Below are positions 13,055 through 64,000 of a stretch of DNA of 64,000 nucleotides, one piece after another. The DNA lies in contig OZ023205.1 in the NCBI GenBank assembly GCA_963995525.1, forward strand, positions 54,480,663 to 54,544,662, given 5' to 3'. A program made the translations under genes and the position numbers. Position 1 is the first letter of the stretch. Every line of letters starts with the position of its first letter. This stretch comes from Escarpia spicata. Taxonomy: Eukaryota; Annelida; Polychaeta; Sabellida; Siboglinidae. Below the pieces are notes generated by a model, which worked only from the letters and a program-made list of their open reading frames with translations, did no database searches and was not told the origin of the DNA.

Positions 13055-64000
<50,946 letters not shown>

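Overview
This window is animal (eukaryotic) genomic DNA. Short coding exons with GT-AG borders sit in long AT-rich introns full of tandem arrays, SINEs and decayed non-LTR retrotransposons. One gene dominates. From about 13.06 kb to the right edge, on the minus strand, lies the 3' two thirds of a voltage-gated calcium channel alpha-1 subunit of the L-type (Cav1) class. I could trace 35 exons, from the domain II S4 voltage sensor (right edge) to the stop codon at 13055-13057. Every splice phase matches its neighbour, and the 34 exons of one transcript sum to 4623 nt (1540 codons plus stop). The protein wording (for example [15 protein letters not shown] and FNFNP after IIS5) looks like protostome, probably lophotrochozoan, Cav1. 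I cannot name the species.

Layout, left to right. 1-6.6 kb: three decayed LINE copies. A CR1-like copy lies on the minus strand, then a second LINE family with a 2A-like GDVNPNPGP motif on the minus strand, then a second CR1-like copy on the plus strand that lacks RT motif A. 6.6-8.5 kb: about 25 copies of a 76-bp satellite that cuts off the plus-strand CR1 copy. 8.5-13.05 kb: AT-rich 3' flank of the channel gene with no recognisable gene. 13.05-31.8 kb: distal C-terminal exons and the IQ exon, with LINE fragments, a 92/100-bp higher-order array, a 26-bp array and a foldback element in the introns. 36-41 kb: pre-IQ, EF-hand and domain IV pore exons. 46.4-47.9 kb: a pair of 84-nt alternative exons for IVS3. 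49-64 kb: domain IV S1-S2, domain III and the II-III loop back to domain II S4, with five same-strand copies of a tRNA-derived SINE, a pogo/Tigger-like DNA transposon remnant and a G-rich (sense strand) intron.

The main observations are: the duplicated IVS3 exon pair with a long pyrimidine tract between its members; a GC-AG intron after the IVS4 exon; overlapping donors 4 nt apart in the C-terminus, one of which would truncate the channel; a SINE whose tail forms the splice-acceptor tract of the last II-III-loop exon; an array carrying 13 donor-like GTAAGT motifs; and replacements at dihydropyridine-contact positions. There is no prokaryotic operon, CRISPR array or functional RNA gene here.
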